A stretch of DNA of 52,122 bases from Candidatus Bathyarchaeota archaeon (GCA_014729945.1 WJJC01000196.1:1-52122), one strand, 5' to 3'. Positions 18,519-27,509 are shown, counted from the stretch's first letter. A program made the numbers and translations. The notes: generated by a model not told the origin, from the letters alone.

Positions 18519-19088
18519 ATGACACCAGTCTCAAGTGTGCTCTTACTGGGACTCATGGTATTTTGGGGTGTAAGTCTGAGAAACGTTCTCATAAACAGTG
18601 GAACCAGTGATAAATCCTCAAATGAGTCTCCTATGAGCCTGTGGTTCATACTAGCCTTGTCTGGTTCTCTCCTCTTATTCGCTGAGTCTATTGCGTTGAT
18701 AGCCATTGATCTTCGAGGCGTATACGGTGGAGAGTTAAACATAGTCTCGGGGGGTGGGTTGGGTTTTTTCCTCTGTGGCTGCCTTCTTCACTCTTGGAGT
18801 GTTATGGTACGTGGTAGATACTCTGTATCTTGGGGCATGTCAGACGATCACAGATTGATCACTGATCCGCCTTACTCCATTGTGCGGCATCCCTCCTATC
18901 TTGCATATTTCTTGATGATAATCGGGGTCACCCTCACATGGCGGCAATGGTATACACTACTTCCCTGGGTAGCGATCCCTGGATATTATCAGGTCTCCAA
19001 ACGCGAGGAAGAGATGCTCCTAGAACGCTTCGGAGACCAATATAAACGCTACAGGGAAAAGGTACCCGGATTCATTCCAAGAACATAA
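18519..19088 (+). CDS. Isoprenylcysteine carboxyl methyltransferase-like membrane protein
   Basis: 189 residues with about five membrane helices. The C-terminal half has the ICMT/PEMT signature: LITDPPYSIVRHPSYLAYF (the SAM-binding RHP-x-Y element), then REEEMLLERFGDQYKRYREK (the family's EE and Y-x-x-Y tail). Such enzymes methylate small or lipid substrates at the membrane. The substrate in archaea is not known. It stands alone between DUF362 and sufC on the + strand. Confidence 0.85.
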   Translation: MTPVSSVLLLGLMVFWGVSLRNVLINSGTSDKSSNESPMSLWFILALSGSLLLFAESIALIAIDLRGVYGGELNIVSGGGLGFFLCGCLLHSWSVMVRGRYSVSWGMSDDHRLITDPPYSIVRHPSYLAYFLMIIGVTLTWRQWYTLLPWVAIPGYYQVSKREEEMLLERFGDQYKRYREKVPGFIPRT

Positions 19089-19149
19089 ACTGAGACCGGT
19101 TTTTATACAGTAAAACTTCACTATAAATAATAATTAAGAGGACAAAACC
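19089..19149 (+). promoter_or_regulatory. Promoter of sufCB
   Basis: A TATA-like TTTTTATACAG (about 19099-19109) lies 40-50 bases before the sufC GTG, and TAATTAAGAGGACAAAA supplies an AGAGG ribosome binding site about 10 bases upstream of the start. Assignment is by eye. Confidence 0.4.
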
Positions 19150-19917
19150 GTGGAAAAAACACATCTTCTAGAGATAAACAACTTGCAAGCAGGAATAGAG
19201 GGAAAAAACATTCTCAAGGACATCAACCTAGTGCTTCAGGAGGGAAAAAGCTACCTGCTTTTTGGACCAAACGGCTCGGGTAAGAGCACTCTAATAAAGG
19301 TTATAATGGGGATACCGCCCTTCAAAATCCATTCAGGTAAGATACTCTACAGGGGCGAGGACATAACCCACTTGAATGCTTCGGAGAAAGCTAAAAAAGG
19401 AATAGCAGTAGGATTCCAGCATCCACCTGAGATTGATGGGGTGACGCTCTCAGAGATGTTGAAGATATGTATCGGTAAGGCGTTTGATGAGGATTTCAGT
19501 GAATCCGAGATTCAATTGATTGAGCATTTCAGGTTAACAGATTTCCTTGATAGAGACTTGAATGTAGGTTTCTCTGGTGGTGAGAGGAAACGCGCCGAGA
19601 TGCTGCAAACCATCTTCATGAAGCCGAGTTTGTTACTGCTGGATGAACCGGATTCAGGAGTTGACGTGGAGAGTCTAATACTCTTGGCTGAAGAGATCCA
19701 GAGGTATCTGGAGGACTCAGGCAGCAGCGCCCTCATAATCACGCATAAAGGAGATATTCTAGATTATGTCAAGGCAAAGTACGCCTGCGTATTGCTGGAG
19801 GGTATGGTGCACTGCTTCCCTGAGCCACGTGACATCTACAATGAGATAAAGAACCGTGGCTACAAGGAGTGTATTTCATGTAAAGTAAGGATAGAGGAGG
19901 ATTGGGAAGATGGGTGA
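19150..19917 (+). CDS. sufC: Fe-S cluster assembly ATPase SufC
   Basis: An ABC ATPase of the SUF machinery. Walker A is GPNGSGKST (about residues 40-48), the Q-loop is FQHPPEI, the signature SGGERKRAEM is SufC-type, Walker B is LLLLDEPDSGVD and the H-loop is IITH. Start GTG 19150. The last 8 bases overlap sufB. With no sufS, sufU or sufE nearby, this is the two-gene SUF layout found in many anaerobic archaea, where sulfide may replace cysteine desulfurase. Confidence 0.94.
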   Translation: MEKTHLLEINNLQAGIEGKNILKDINLVLQEGKSYLLFGPNGSGKSTLIKVIMGIPPFKIHSGKILYRGEDITHLNASEKAKKGIAVGFQHPPEIDGVTLSEMLKICIGKAFDEDFSESEIQLIEHFRLTDFLDRDLNVGFSGGERKRAEMLQTIFMKPSLLLLDEPDSGVDVESLILLAEEIQRYLEDSGSSALIITHKGDILDYVKAKYACVLLEGMVHCFPEPRDIYNEIKNRGYKECISCKVRIEEDWEDG

Positions 19918-21022
19918 CCGACTCAAAGAAATCCCTGAGAATATAATGGAGGCAGCCCATAAAGCCGGGATGACCGAGGAAAATAGATCCGGCGCCCTCT
20001 TCCACGTGGATCAATCCACTATCTATTCACAGGTGACAGAGTTCTACGAAGAAAAACTGGAGATCATGGACATAAAGGATGCTTTAAAGAAACATCCTTG
20101 GCTGAATGATTACCGGTGGCGTTTGGTGGATCCCGATAAGGATGATATCACTAAACGAGTTCAAGAGGATTACAGTGGAGGATACTTTATCAGAATCAAA
20201 TCAGGCGCCGAGATAACATTCCCTTTACAGTCCTGTCTCATGATCACTGAACCTGGTAGCGAGCAAAGGGTTCATAACATTGTCATCGCTGAGGAAGGAT
20301 CACGTTCAAACATTATCACGAGCTGCGTACAGCATGGTGAAGCCCAGGAAGGCGCCCACCTAGGTGTGACAGAGATATATGTGAAAAAAGATGCCAAACT
20401 AAACTACACGATGATACATCACTGGGGCGAGGAAACAAAAGTCAGGCCTAGAAGCACCACTACTATAGACGCGGGTGGAGAATTCGTCTCTAACTACGTA
20501 TGTATGAGACCGGTAAAGGATGTTCAGATGTATCCTGAAGCCGTCTGCATGGGGGATGGATCCAAAGCCAGCTTCAATAGCATCTTATTTGGTTTACCTG
20601 GCTCCCACATGGACATTGGGACCAAGGCTGTGCTGAAGGGAGATAGTAGCAGCGCTGAAATGATTACACGAGCCATAGCAAGAGATGACTCAAAGATTAT
20701 CGTTAGAGGTCTAATTGATGGAGATAACGTCTCCTGTAAGGGTCACCTTGAGTGCCGTGGGTTGATCCTTGATGAGGAAGCATACATAGGCTCAATACCT
20801 GAGCTTGTAGCGCGTAAACGAGGAGCAAATATCACCCACGAGGCAGCCGTAGGCGAGATACCCGAGGAGAAAGTAGTCTACCTTATGACTCGTGGTATGA
20901 GTCGCGATGAAGCGGTATCAACCATAATCCGTGGATTCATGGATATAGGTATAATGGGATTACCTGATGACCTCAGTAAAGAGATTGAACGAATAGTAGA
21001 CCTCGCGGCAGAGGCAGACTAG
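19910..21022 (+). CDS. sufB: Fe-S cluster assembly scaffold SufB-type
   Basis: SufB/SufD family beta-helix scaffold, 370 residues. Conserved blocks are MITEPGSEQRVHNIVIAEEG, LNYTMIHHWG and RGLIDGDNVSCKGHLECRGL. The C-terminal GANITHEAAVGEIPEEKVVY and MTRGMSRDEA stretch contains the invariant His and Glu. It starts with ATG overlapping the sufC end (GATGGGTGA), so the two proteins are made together. The TAG stop is shared in a CTAG with the convergent HAD gene. Confidence 0.93.
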   Translation: MGDRLKEIPENIMEAAHKAGMTEENRSGALFHVDQSTIYSQVTEFYEEKLEIMDIKDALKKHPWLNDYRWRLVDPDKDDITKRVQEDYSGGYFIRIKSGAEITFPLQSCLMITEPGSEQRVHNIVIAEEGSRSNIITSCVQHGEAQEGAHLGVTEIYVKKDAKLNYTMIHHWGEETKVRPRSTTTIDAGGEFVSNYVCMRPVKDVQMYPEAVCMGDGSKASFNSILFGLPGSHMDIGTKAVLKGDSSSAEMITRAIARDDSKIIVRGLIDGDNVSCKGHLECRGLILDEEAYIGSIPELVARKRGANITHEAAVGEIPEEKVVYLMTRGMSRDEAVSTIIRGFMDIGIMGLPDDLSKEIERIVDLAAEAD

Positions 21023-21739
21023 GATTCTAAAGATCTGAGAACCTCAGGTAACTCTCTGAGACTCTTTATAACCTTATCCGGTTCATATCCTTTTTCCTTA
21101 TTCTGTTCTCTTGTCTTAATCCAGATTGTACGCATACCCAGCATCAATGGCTCCAACTATGTCACTCTTGAAGCTGTCACCAACGTGAATAGCCTTATGG
21201 GGTTCCGTATTTAGCTCCTCTAGGCACGAAGTGAAGAGTCTGGGATTGGGTTTAACAAGCTTAACCTCGTCACTAAAGGTTAATACATCAAAATAATGAA
21301 ATATCCCGTGATCTCTCAAAATATCTCGCATAATCCTACCCGGGCTCACACCTGTGACACTGATCAAACCTACCTTGTATCTTGGTCTAACATAGTCCAA
21401 TACCTCGAAGACACCTTCCTTGAGCCGAGGTGGGTCACATAAGATTGCTTCCTCGTAGATTCTAACCAACTCGTCTCTTATAGTATCTGAGCTGTAACCG
21501 ACTGTCTTTAGAACTTTGTCTACTATTTCATGCGTCTCGATATGTCTATATCCCTCTGCTGGGATCATTCTACTACTATATCTGAATCCACTAATGTAAG
21601 CTTCATTTACTTCCTCTGGCGTTAATTCTAATCCGTATTCATTAAGCACTCGTTCTAATTCAGGCAGTCTGAATTCTCCATAGTTACGGTTATACACCAG
21701 TGTGTCCCATAGGTCAAATGTAACAGCTTCAAGACTCAT
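21019..21739 (-). pseudogene. HAD-family hydrolase with a C-terminal frameshift
   Basis: A haloacid-dehalogenase-like phosphatase. Motif I is FDLWDTLVY (nucleophile Asp near residue 9), motif II is LISVTG, motif III Lys is in VKPNPRLF and motif IV is HVGDSFKSDIVGA. As called it ends abruptly at AGYAYNLD (stop 21116). Removing one base at about 21136 restores AGMRTIWIKT and about 30 further residues to a TAG at 21019-21021, the expected ending of the family. All catalytic motifs lie before the break, so a shortened product could still fold. A single indel could also be a sequence error. Confidence 0.75.
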
Positions 21740-22116
21740 CTAGCTATCTCATGCATAACCGCATTTAATCTAATCCCTAGGAAAAATAATTGAGAATTTT
21801 GAATAACCTAGTGTTTTAACCCCATCAATAATTTTTAGATCAAATAAAAAACTCCATAGGGATTCAGGCGATATGCTAGCAACAGCAATAGACTTGGACA
21901 ATAATCACACAGTGGGTTTAACTACTCGTGCCGCTGGTCAAACTGTCGTAACTATACATATTCCCTGAAGCGATAGGAGGAACTATCTACGTCCTACAAG
22001 TAATTCAGAGCTTTAAAACAAATAGAATAAGAAAAAGCTACAAAAATGAACGTGATAGCAAAAAGGTCACTTACATCTTAAAAGAAAATCCAACAAAAAA
22101 AATTAAAAGAATTATT
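21740..22116. other. Intergenic region with a possible gene fragment
   Basis: No recognisable gene. A short + strand ORF (ATG 21873 to TGA 21968) encodes a 31-residue peptide starting MLATAIDLDNNHTVGLTTR. Shifting frame by one base at its end continues openly for some 50 residues (PEAIGGTIYVLQVIQSFK) up to the tRNA. This looks like a fragment of an unknown gene, but I cannot name it. The 5' end (near 21840) is AT-rich and may hold the HAD promoter. Confidence 0.3.
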
Positions 22117-22189
22117 GGTGCGTCCGCCGGGATTCGAACCCGGGTCGTTGGCTTGGAAGGCCAAAATTCTACCACTATACCACGAACGC
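22117..22189 (-). tRNA. tRNA-Gly(TCC)
   Basis: The minus strand forms a cloverleaf: acceptor GCGTTCG with CGGACGC, D arm TGGTATAGTGGTAGAAT, anticodon arm TTGGC-CTTCCAA-GCCAA (anticodon TCC), and T arm CCGGG-TTCGAAT-CCCGG. The discriminator is A, followed by a genome-encoded CCA (22117-22119). There is no intron. Confidence 0.96.
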
Positions 22190-22226
22190 AAGCAGAGTCA
22201 TTGAATACCGGGGATAAATAAAGGGT

Positions 22227-22703
22227 TTACTCCTCGACAGGGATCATGATCTCAGTTCGCCAATGCTCAGGGTTATCCTCATCAATGAAGCTACCATAGC
22301 TAAGGTTGAACTCATCTGGCTGGAAAACCGCTTCTATACTGCACATTTGGGTTGATGTCTTTAATCCCTGTTGTTCGATAAACTCGTATAGTTTTTCATA
22401 ATAATATTCAACAGGCTGATCCGTACCGATAAAGACTATAAACGCCACCTTCATCTCTGGCATCTTCTTAGTGTCAATACCCTCTACTTCTTTCTCAATG
22501 GGGATCATAATCTCACGGCGGCAACCCGGATCATCTTTAGGATCATAGAATAACACCATGTTGGGGTCACCTGGCTTCGCCCCTAACTTATACAATTCTC
22601 CGCTAAATTTGGCGCACTCTGCTACCTCGCTCTCACCGGGATCAAGAACCTTGTACGCTACTAGATCTCTTAACGTGGTCTTTATCCCAATTTTATCTAT
22701 CAT
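22227..22703 (-). CDS. GyrI-like small-molecule-binding domain protein
   Basis: 158 residues with two repeats of the SHS2 type found in GyrI/BmrR effector domains. The repeated pairing of VLFYDPKDDPGCRREIMIPI with EHWRTEIMIPV marks the internal duplication. No DNA-binding domain is attached. Stand-alone GyrI-like proteins bind hydrophobic or heterocyclic compounds, and some hydrolyse them. The ligand here is unknown. Confidence 0.65.
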   Translation of the reverse strand: MIDKIGIKTTLRDLVAYKVLDPGESEVAECAKFSGELYKLGAKPGDPNMVLFYDPKDDPGCRREIMIPIEKEVEGIDTKKMPEMKVAFIVFIGTDQPVEYYYEKLYEFIEQQGLKTSTQMCSIEAVFQPDEFNLSYGSFIDEDNPEHWRTEIMIPVEE

Positions 22704-22737
22704 GTCGAACTCATATTCAAATCGTGGTTATTAATTA

Positions 22738-23700
22738 TTAGTATAGCTGAATAGGTTTCTCCAGTTGACTCAACAAGATTATGTTACTGGGCTTATGCTC
22801 CTCCAGAACCTTGTAGCTACAAGACTCAGCTATATCCACCGCGAATGTCTTAATATCTTCAAACCAAGCCATCTCATCGTACCCGAATCTATCTCGAGCC
22901 GCTCCCACGCTCATAGCCGCCTTGGGTTCCATATATGTAGCGTTACCCAGCTCAGCTAGCTCTCCATATTTCTCGGGACTATGCATGTTCAGCTTAGGAA
23001 CCAGAGTATGCCTGAGCACAGTGGGGCAGCTAAAGCTATCCAGCAATTCGATGGTCTCCAGCACCTTATCCCATAACCCGTTGAGCATAGGCCTACACGT
23101 CTTCTTATAGGTATCCTCATCAGGTGCACTTAGGCTAACGTAGAGCTGACTGGGTTCACAGCACAGGTTCTCCAATATCTCAGGTCTCGTCCCATTGGTC
23201 ACAATGAAAACAGACTTAAACCCATTATCCAAGTAAGCCTCCACAAGTTCCCCCAGCAACGGATACAATGCAGGCTCCCCTTCAAGACTAATAGCCGCGT
23301 GAACAGGGTTAAGCGCCTCCTCTAACATTTCACGCGAGACCTTCGGGTTTCCACCGAAGCCATATAGTAGCTCCCTCTGCTTCTCGATACACCCTTCGAT
23401 AATCTTATTCGGTTCCATGGGCTTCCTGATGGATTGTGTTTGCTCCCATCCTACACCAAGGGTCTCGGGAGTCGCCCTCCAGCAGAATAGACAACTCTGA
23501 GTACAGTGCCCCAGGCTGGGGGTCATCTGCATACACCTGTGAGAAGGTATACCATAGAACTTGTTCTTGTAACATGTCTCCTTTCCCTGAGTGTTCAGGC
23601 TCCTGTTCAACCAGTGACAGGTCTTGACGGCGCTATGCTCTCCAACCAGACGATACTGTTGCTTATAGTAGAGGCTCCTTAGCTCCTTGGGTAGACTCAT
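22738..23700 (-). CDS. taw1: tRNA 4-demethylwyosine synthase (Taw1/TYW1), radical SAM
   Basis: This enzyme converts N1-methylguanosine-37 of tRNA-Phe to the tricyclic imidazo-base of wyosine using pyruvate. The radical SAM motif is GHCTQSCLFCWR (C-x3-C-x2-C). Additional conserved cysteines lie upstream (TCHWL, TCYKNKFYG, HRCMQMTP) and probably hold the second cluster. Downstream are AISLEGEPALYP and FIVTNGT. The start MSLPKELR at 23700 is preferred over the longer ORF (23766), whose extra 22 residues do not fit the family. Found in archaea and eukaryotes only. Confidence 0.93.
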   Translation of the reverse strand: MSLPKELRSLYYKQQYRLVGEHSAVKTCHWLNRSLNTQGKETCYKNKFYGIPSHRCMQMTPSLGHCTQSCLFCWRATPETLGVGWEQTQSIRKPMEPNKIIEGCIEKQRELLYGFGGNPKVSREMLEEALNPVHAAISLEGEPALYPLLGELVEAYLDNGFKSVFIVTNGTRPEILENLCCEPSQLYVSLSAPDEDTYKKTCRPMLNGLWDKVLETIELLDSFSCPTVLRHTLVPKLNMHSPEKYGELAELGNATYMEPKAAMSVGAARDRFGYDEMAWFEDIKTFAVDIAESCSYKVLEEHKPSNIILLSQLEKPIQLY

Positions 23701-23766
23701 AGCCTTGATGATACACGGGTGACATAAATATGAAACCATAAAGGCGGCGTTATTCAGGTAACTCAA

Positions 23767-23872
23767 TATTCACAGGTATGATATAAAAAGGAAGAACTAA
23801 TCAAGAACTATGAAACCAGCGAGCTCAAAGAGAAAGAGCTAGCCGGTACAGATAAAATCTAGCAAAAAGTAA
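23767..23872. other. Intergenic; short coding-like remnant on + strand
   Basis: On the + strand, about 23783-23860 reads KKEELIKNYETSELKEKEL and ends in TAG after GTDKI, without a start codon. The charged helical sequence looks like the tail of a lost gene. This is weakly supported. Confidence 0.25.
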
Positions 23873-24217
23873 CTATCCTTCCACCTCGAAATCGGGCTCA
23901 TAGTGAAAGCTCCACGGAAAAGGAGTCGGCCTACTACGTGGATATCGGTCTAGTATAAACTCACGTAGCTTCATATCATGCGCCGTAAAAGGTCCTTCCT
24001 CGATTTGACTCAAAATAGCCCTGTGAGCGTTAGCATGAACCCTCATCCTATCCCCGGTAATAATCAACTCAATCCTGTCTTCCTTAAACAAGGAGATCTC
24101 TACTTTGTTACCCGGAAACTCACGACGCCGAACAGTGAACCCTTCACCCAGCTCCCTTTTCAACTCATCCATATCCTGGCCCTCCCCCCACTTAAACCGT
24201 ATATACGAATAAGCCAT
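23873..24217 (-). CDS. Conserved small protein of unknown function (114 aa)
   Basis: I do not recognise the family. The sequence is soluble with alternating beta and alpha character: two conserved-looking blocks, VEISLFKEDRIELIITGDR and AHDMKLREFILDRYPRSRP, and a Pro/Trp-rich ending (FPWSFHYEP). It ends in TAG. ATG 24217 is the only good start. It is surrounded by short unknown genes. Confidence 0.55.
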   Translation of the reverse strand: MAYSYIRFKWGEGQDMDELKRELGEGFTVRRREFPGNKVEISLFKEDRIELIITGDRMRVHANAHRAILSQIEEGPFTAHDMKLREFILDRYPRSRPTPFPWSFHYEPDFEVEG

Positions 24218-24323
24218 AAAAATACAAACATATCACACCTTTTAACCCCTACACAAAGTAACAACAACTGAAACCAGGTAATACAGATAAAAAGGAGGAA
24301 AAATACCTGCCAGCCGTTACCAG

Positions 24324-24524
24324 TTAATAACCATAGATACGCGCAAACTTCCTATCTAGGTAATCGATGAAAGGATCCACCACGAGACCTACTCCCGTAA
24401 CAATCTCCACAAGATCTTCCGGATCGTATAGATTTCCATAACCATATACATTCTCAGTTAGCACTATTGCAAGCTCTTTACTGTGCTCCATTAGTTTCTC
24501 ATAATTCTTCTCTAGACTAGACAT
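24324..24524 (-). CDS. Small hypothetical protein (66 aa)
   Basis: A short ORF with an ATG start, a helical N-terminus (LEKNYEKLMEHSKELAIVL) and a C-terminus rich in Tyr and Asp. No family is recognised. It lies just upstream of, and divergent from, the SDR pseudogene, leaving about 80 bases of shared promoter. Composition looks protein-like, but the length makes it uncertain. Confidence 0.45.
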   Translation of the reverse strand: MSSLEKNYEKLMEHSKELAIVLTENVYGYGNLYDPEDLVEIVTGVGLVVDPFIDYLDRKFARIYGY

Positions 24525-24603
24525 AACAGGGAAAACTTAACTGTGGACTGCTTTAATCTTTCTAAAACCCGTGAAAGAGTTTTACCCCGATAACCCCTTG
24601 TAG

Positions 24604-25371
24604 TTGAATGAATTGAATCGACTCAAAGACAAGGTAATAATCATAACAGGTGCAGGCCGGGGCATAGGCTACACCACAGCCCAGTTATTCAGCCAAGAAG
24701 GAGCAAAACTAGTACTCAATGACATAGACAGGAAGAGAGGCGAGATAGCCAAAGAAGAGATCAAAGAGAAAGGCGACGTCATCTTTGTACACGGAGACGT
24801 TGCAGAGTGGAGCACATGGACCAGTATACAGGTCGAAGCCATTGAAACATATGGGAAAATCGATGTACTTTTCAACAACGCAGGTATGAGCAGCTTCAAG
24901 AGTCTTGAAACCACCCTCTAGGAATGGGACCGGGTAATAGACGTCAACCTTAGAAGCGTTTTCCTCGGCTGCAAATCAATCGTACCCGTCATGAAAAAAC
25001 AAGGGTATGGAAACATTGTGAATAATGCCTCCGAGGTAGGTGTAGTGGGGGCCAAAAACACCCTTGCGTATGGAGCAGCCAAGGGAGGCGTAATTCAGAT
25101 GACCAAGGGGCTAGCATTAGACCTAGCTACAACGGGCATAAGAGTAAACGTCCTCTGCCCCGGTATAACGGCAACCCCATTACTCTTAGATAGTATTGAA
25201 AATCACCCCAACCCAGGGGAGAGAAGAAGTTTCCTAGAAAACACTATTCCTATTCACAGGATGGCTGAACCCATGGAGATAGCAAAGGCTGCGCTATTCC
25301 TCGCATCTGATGAAAGCAGCTTTATGACTGGATCCAGCCTAGTCGTGGATGGAGGCTGGACGGCTCAATAA
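24604..25371 (+). pseudogene. Short-chain dehydrogenase interrupted by one in-frame TAG
   Basis: A complete SDR fold is present across one frame: TGAGRGIG (Rossmann loop, residues ~17-24), NNAG, then the catalytic Ser region (NNASEVG), the YGAAK motif (Tyr and Lys) and the C-terminal GSSLVVDGGW. The only flaw is TAG at 24919-24921 in TTL*EWDRVIDVNL, where SDRs commonly have Glu, so GAG to TAG is the simplest origin. TTG at 24604 or 24613 would start it. With readthrough it would be a normal 255-residue 3-oxoacyl-ACP/alcohol dehydrogenase-type enzyme. Otherwise it is a freshly killed gene. Confidence 0.8.
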
Positions 25372-25655
25372 CCTAAAACATGTGTGGATGGAAAACATCA
25401 TAGCTATGCGGCTCTTATACTCTATCATATGTCCGACGCCGTAATTTTTTAGGCACAACCACAAATATTCACTGCTTTAACGAAAACGATCCTACATCCA
25501 TATCGTCCCCCCGCAATACATAGATAATATCCGGCGCCTCTTCATGGATTGCTCCCCGGTCTTAAAACTTACCCAGCAGCGAACAATGAAATAGGTTAAA
25601 CCAAAACCATCATATCACTCAAAGTACAATGCCCCTCATAACTATACGGTATAAC
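25372..25655. other. Intergenic, nothing recognised
   Basis: The stretch lies between convergent SDR and trpS genes. I see no gene, RNA or repeat that can be supported. Confidence 0.35.
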
Positions 25656-26783
25656 TTATTTGAGGATAAACTGATCCAGAACCGTTTTAGCTTCTTCTCG
25701 CTTCTTCTGGAACTCAGTCAAGAATCTCTCAATACGCTTAGCCAGTACTTTCTTACACTCCCCACAGAGTATCTCCCCCTTCTTGCACGCGGCCTCACGT
25801 TCAACAAGAGCCTTATCATCCTCCTCAAAGAGGAAGTAGAAATAGGCATAGACATTGCATATTTCAGGTACTCCCCCTAACTCTCGTTGCTCCTCAACCG
25901 TGTCCCTTCCCCCTGTGAACGCCCGCATAATCTTATTTCCAGCCTCTTTAGGTGGGTCTGTAGTGAAGATAGCTGTCTCAGGTTGACTGGCGCTCATCTT
26001 TCCTCCCTCCGCTAGACCTGGAAGAAACTTTGCATGTATCTGAGCTGGTTTAAGGTAGTCTAGTTTCTCAGCGATGTCTCGTGTCATTCTCCAGTATGGA
26101 TCTTGGTCAATTGCGGCTGGTATCAAGCATGGAATGTTTTTTCCCTCCCTCTCTGACTGGAGGAAGCATGTCATCGCCTGCATAGCAGGGTACCATACTA
26201 TTCCGATATTATTGCTGTCATTAAACCCAAAGACCGCTTTTGCAGTGTTATAAGTCACTTTTTTTGCTACATTCAAGGCAATCTTGTAGAGGTGTCCAAT
26301 ATGCTCAGTGTCGCTGAAGATATGTGTCTTCTCCGGGTCTAAGCCACATGCGATAACATCTAGTGCGTTCTCATAGGTTAACCCAATAGCCTTATCCAAT
26401 GTCATGTCATCCCTGTGAAGGAATTTCTCATCATCTGTCATCTGGAAGTAGAGATCAGCATCAAATGTGTCCTGCAGGTATTTGCAGAAGAACCATGGTA
26501 GCAGGTGGCCTAGATGTACGTGTCCACTGGGGCCTCTGCCCGTGTATAAACCTACTTTGTTCCCTTTTTCATACTCCTTTAACCACCAGTCGAGGTCTCT
26601 GTGGCTTAAATATACTCCTCGCCTAAGTTGAAGGTGTTTGAAACCAGCGTGATGGGCTATCTTGTCCTCCAGTTCACGGGTCATTGGTTGCACTCCGAAT
26701 TGGTCCATTAATTTATCGTAGTCTATATCGCCACTTACTTCCCAAGGTGTTACTACCATTTCCTTTTTTGGTTTATTTGTCAT
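25656..26783 (-). CDS. trpS: Tryptophanyl-tRNA synthetase
   Basis: A class I synthetase charging tRNA-Trp. The HIGH-type element is GRGPSGHVHLGHLLPW (around residue 80) and the KMSKS-type loop is GKMSASQPETAIF. The DLYFQMTDDEKF segment binds Trp, and an N-terminal extension is present, as in archaeal/eukaryotic TrpRS. Length is 375. ATG 26783 starts it. It has its own upstream region with a predicted structured leader. Confidence 0.95.
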   Translation of the reverse strand: MTNKPKKEMVVTPWEVSGDIDYDKLMDQFGVQPMTRELEDKIAHHAGFKHLQLRRGVYLSHRDLDWWLKEYEKGNKVGLYTGRGPSGHVHLGHLLPWFFCKYLQDTFDADLYFQMTDDEKFLHRDDMTLDKAIGLTYENALDVIACGLDPEKTHIFSDTEHIGHLYKIALNVAKKVTYNTAKAVFGFNDSNNIGIVWYPAMQAMTCFLQSEREGKNIPCLIPAAIDQDPYWRMTRDIAEKLDYLKPAQIHAKFLPGLAEGGKMSASQPETAIFTTDPPKEAGNKIMRAFTGGRDTVEEQRELGGVPEICNVYAYFYFLFEEDDKALVEREAACKKGEILCGECKKVLAKRIERFLTEFQKKREEAKTVLDQFILK

Positions 26784-26950
26784 TCTTGTTTTTCTCCATT
26801 GTGGTTAGCACTATTGTGTCTGAGTTGTGCTGAAACTTTTGGCTAGGACTGTTTAAAGAATTCGTTTCCTCCGTCAGGAGGCGTTTGTCCAGTCCGAGTG
26901 ATACACACTCATTTCCCTATCTCATAGTATTTGCTGTTGATTTATTTAAA
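26784..26950 (-). promoter_or_regulatory. trpS promoter and structured leader RNA candidate
   Basis: On the minus strand TTTTTAAATAA (about 26941-26951) is a good TATA-like box, predicting a start near 26920. The leader then contains hairpin GAGTG-TGTAT-CACTC (26910-26896). Directly next to it GGACTG (26895-26890) can pair with CAGTCC (26851-26846), enclosing a second hairpin CCTCC-TGAC-GGAGG (26881-26868). The hairpin is flanked by direct AAACG copies. About 60 unpaired-looking bases lead to the trpS ATG. This is found by hand pairing; no known riboswitch class is recognised. Confidence 0.45.
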
Positions 26951-26963
26951 AAGGTATTTGTAA

Positions 26964-27509
26964 CTATGGTAGTTTCTTGTACATGGATACACAGTCAATA
27001 TATTCTCCATGATACTTGATTCCATCCGGTAATACTCCATATTCCTCGTATCCAAGCTTCCTGTAAAGCCTTCTTGAGAGATTATTAGAGTAGACCTCTA
27101 AGATCATGATCTCAATACCTTTGCTTTTGACTTGCTTCTCCAGTTCCTCAATCATCTTACTGCCGATACCTTGACTTCTAAACTCTTTTCGAATGCTTAT
27201 CCCAAAGCTGGCGACGTGCTTCAACCTACCAAAGCGGGGCTCAGCCATCGTGAAACCTATTACTTTTCCATCTACCTCAGATACAACTGCGATGACTTTG
27301 CCTTTCTTAACATTCTCAATTAACTTCTCGTGTCTATCTACCTGTTGTTTCTTTGAGACCATTGTATCTCTGCCGATAAAGGCTTCTTCTTCCACTAACT
27401 CGTTGATGAGCGTTCTCAAATCTTCTCTGTCTTCTTTTTTAGGGGCTCTTAAGATTACTTCTCTGTTGTTTTTGGAATTGATTTTGTTGAATACCGTTCC
27501 CGGGTTCAT
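26964..27509 (-). CDS. GNAT-family N-acetyltransferase
   Basis: 181 residues with the acetyl-CoA-binding RSQGIGSKM loop (R/Q-x-x-G-x-G/A), then NNLSRRLYRKLGY, typical of motif B. An N-terminal basic arm precedes the fold. The substrate is unknown; RimI-like protein or polyamine acetylation are both possible. The gene lies upstream of trpS on the same strand, separated by the putative trpS promoter. Confidence 0.85.
   Translation of the reverse strand: MNPGTVFNKINSKNNREVILRAPKKEDREDLRTLINELVEEEAFIGRDTMVSKKQQVDRHEKLIENVKKGKVIAVVSEVDGKVIGFTMAEPRFGRLKHVASFGISIRKEFRSQGIGSKMIEELEKQVKSKGIEIMILEVYSNNLSRRLYRKLGYEEYGVLPDGIKYHGEYIDCVSMYKKLP

Noticed and set aside
26869..26882. CCTCC-GTCA-GGAGG as a transcription terminator of the GNAT gene
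   Set aside because: No T-run follows it on the minus strand, and it lies after the predicted trpS TATA box, so it belongs to the trpS leader rather than to the end of the upstream gene.
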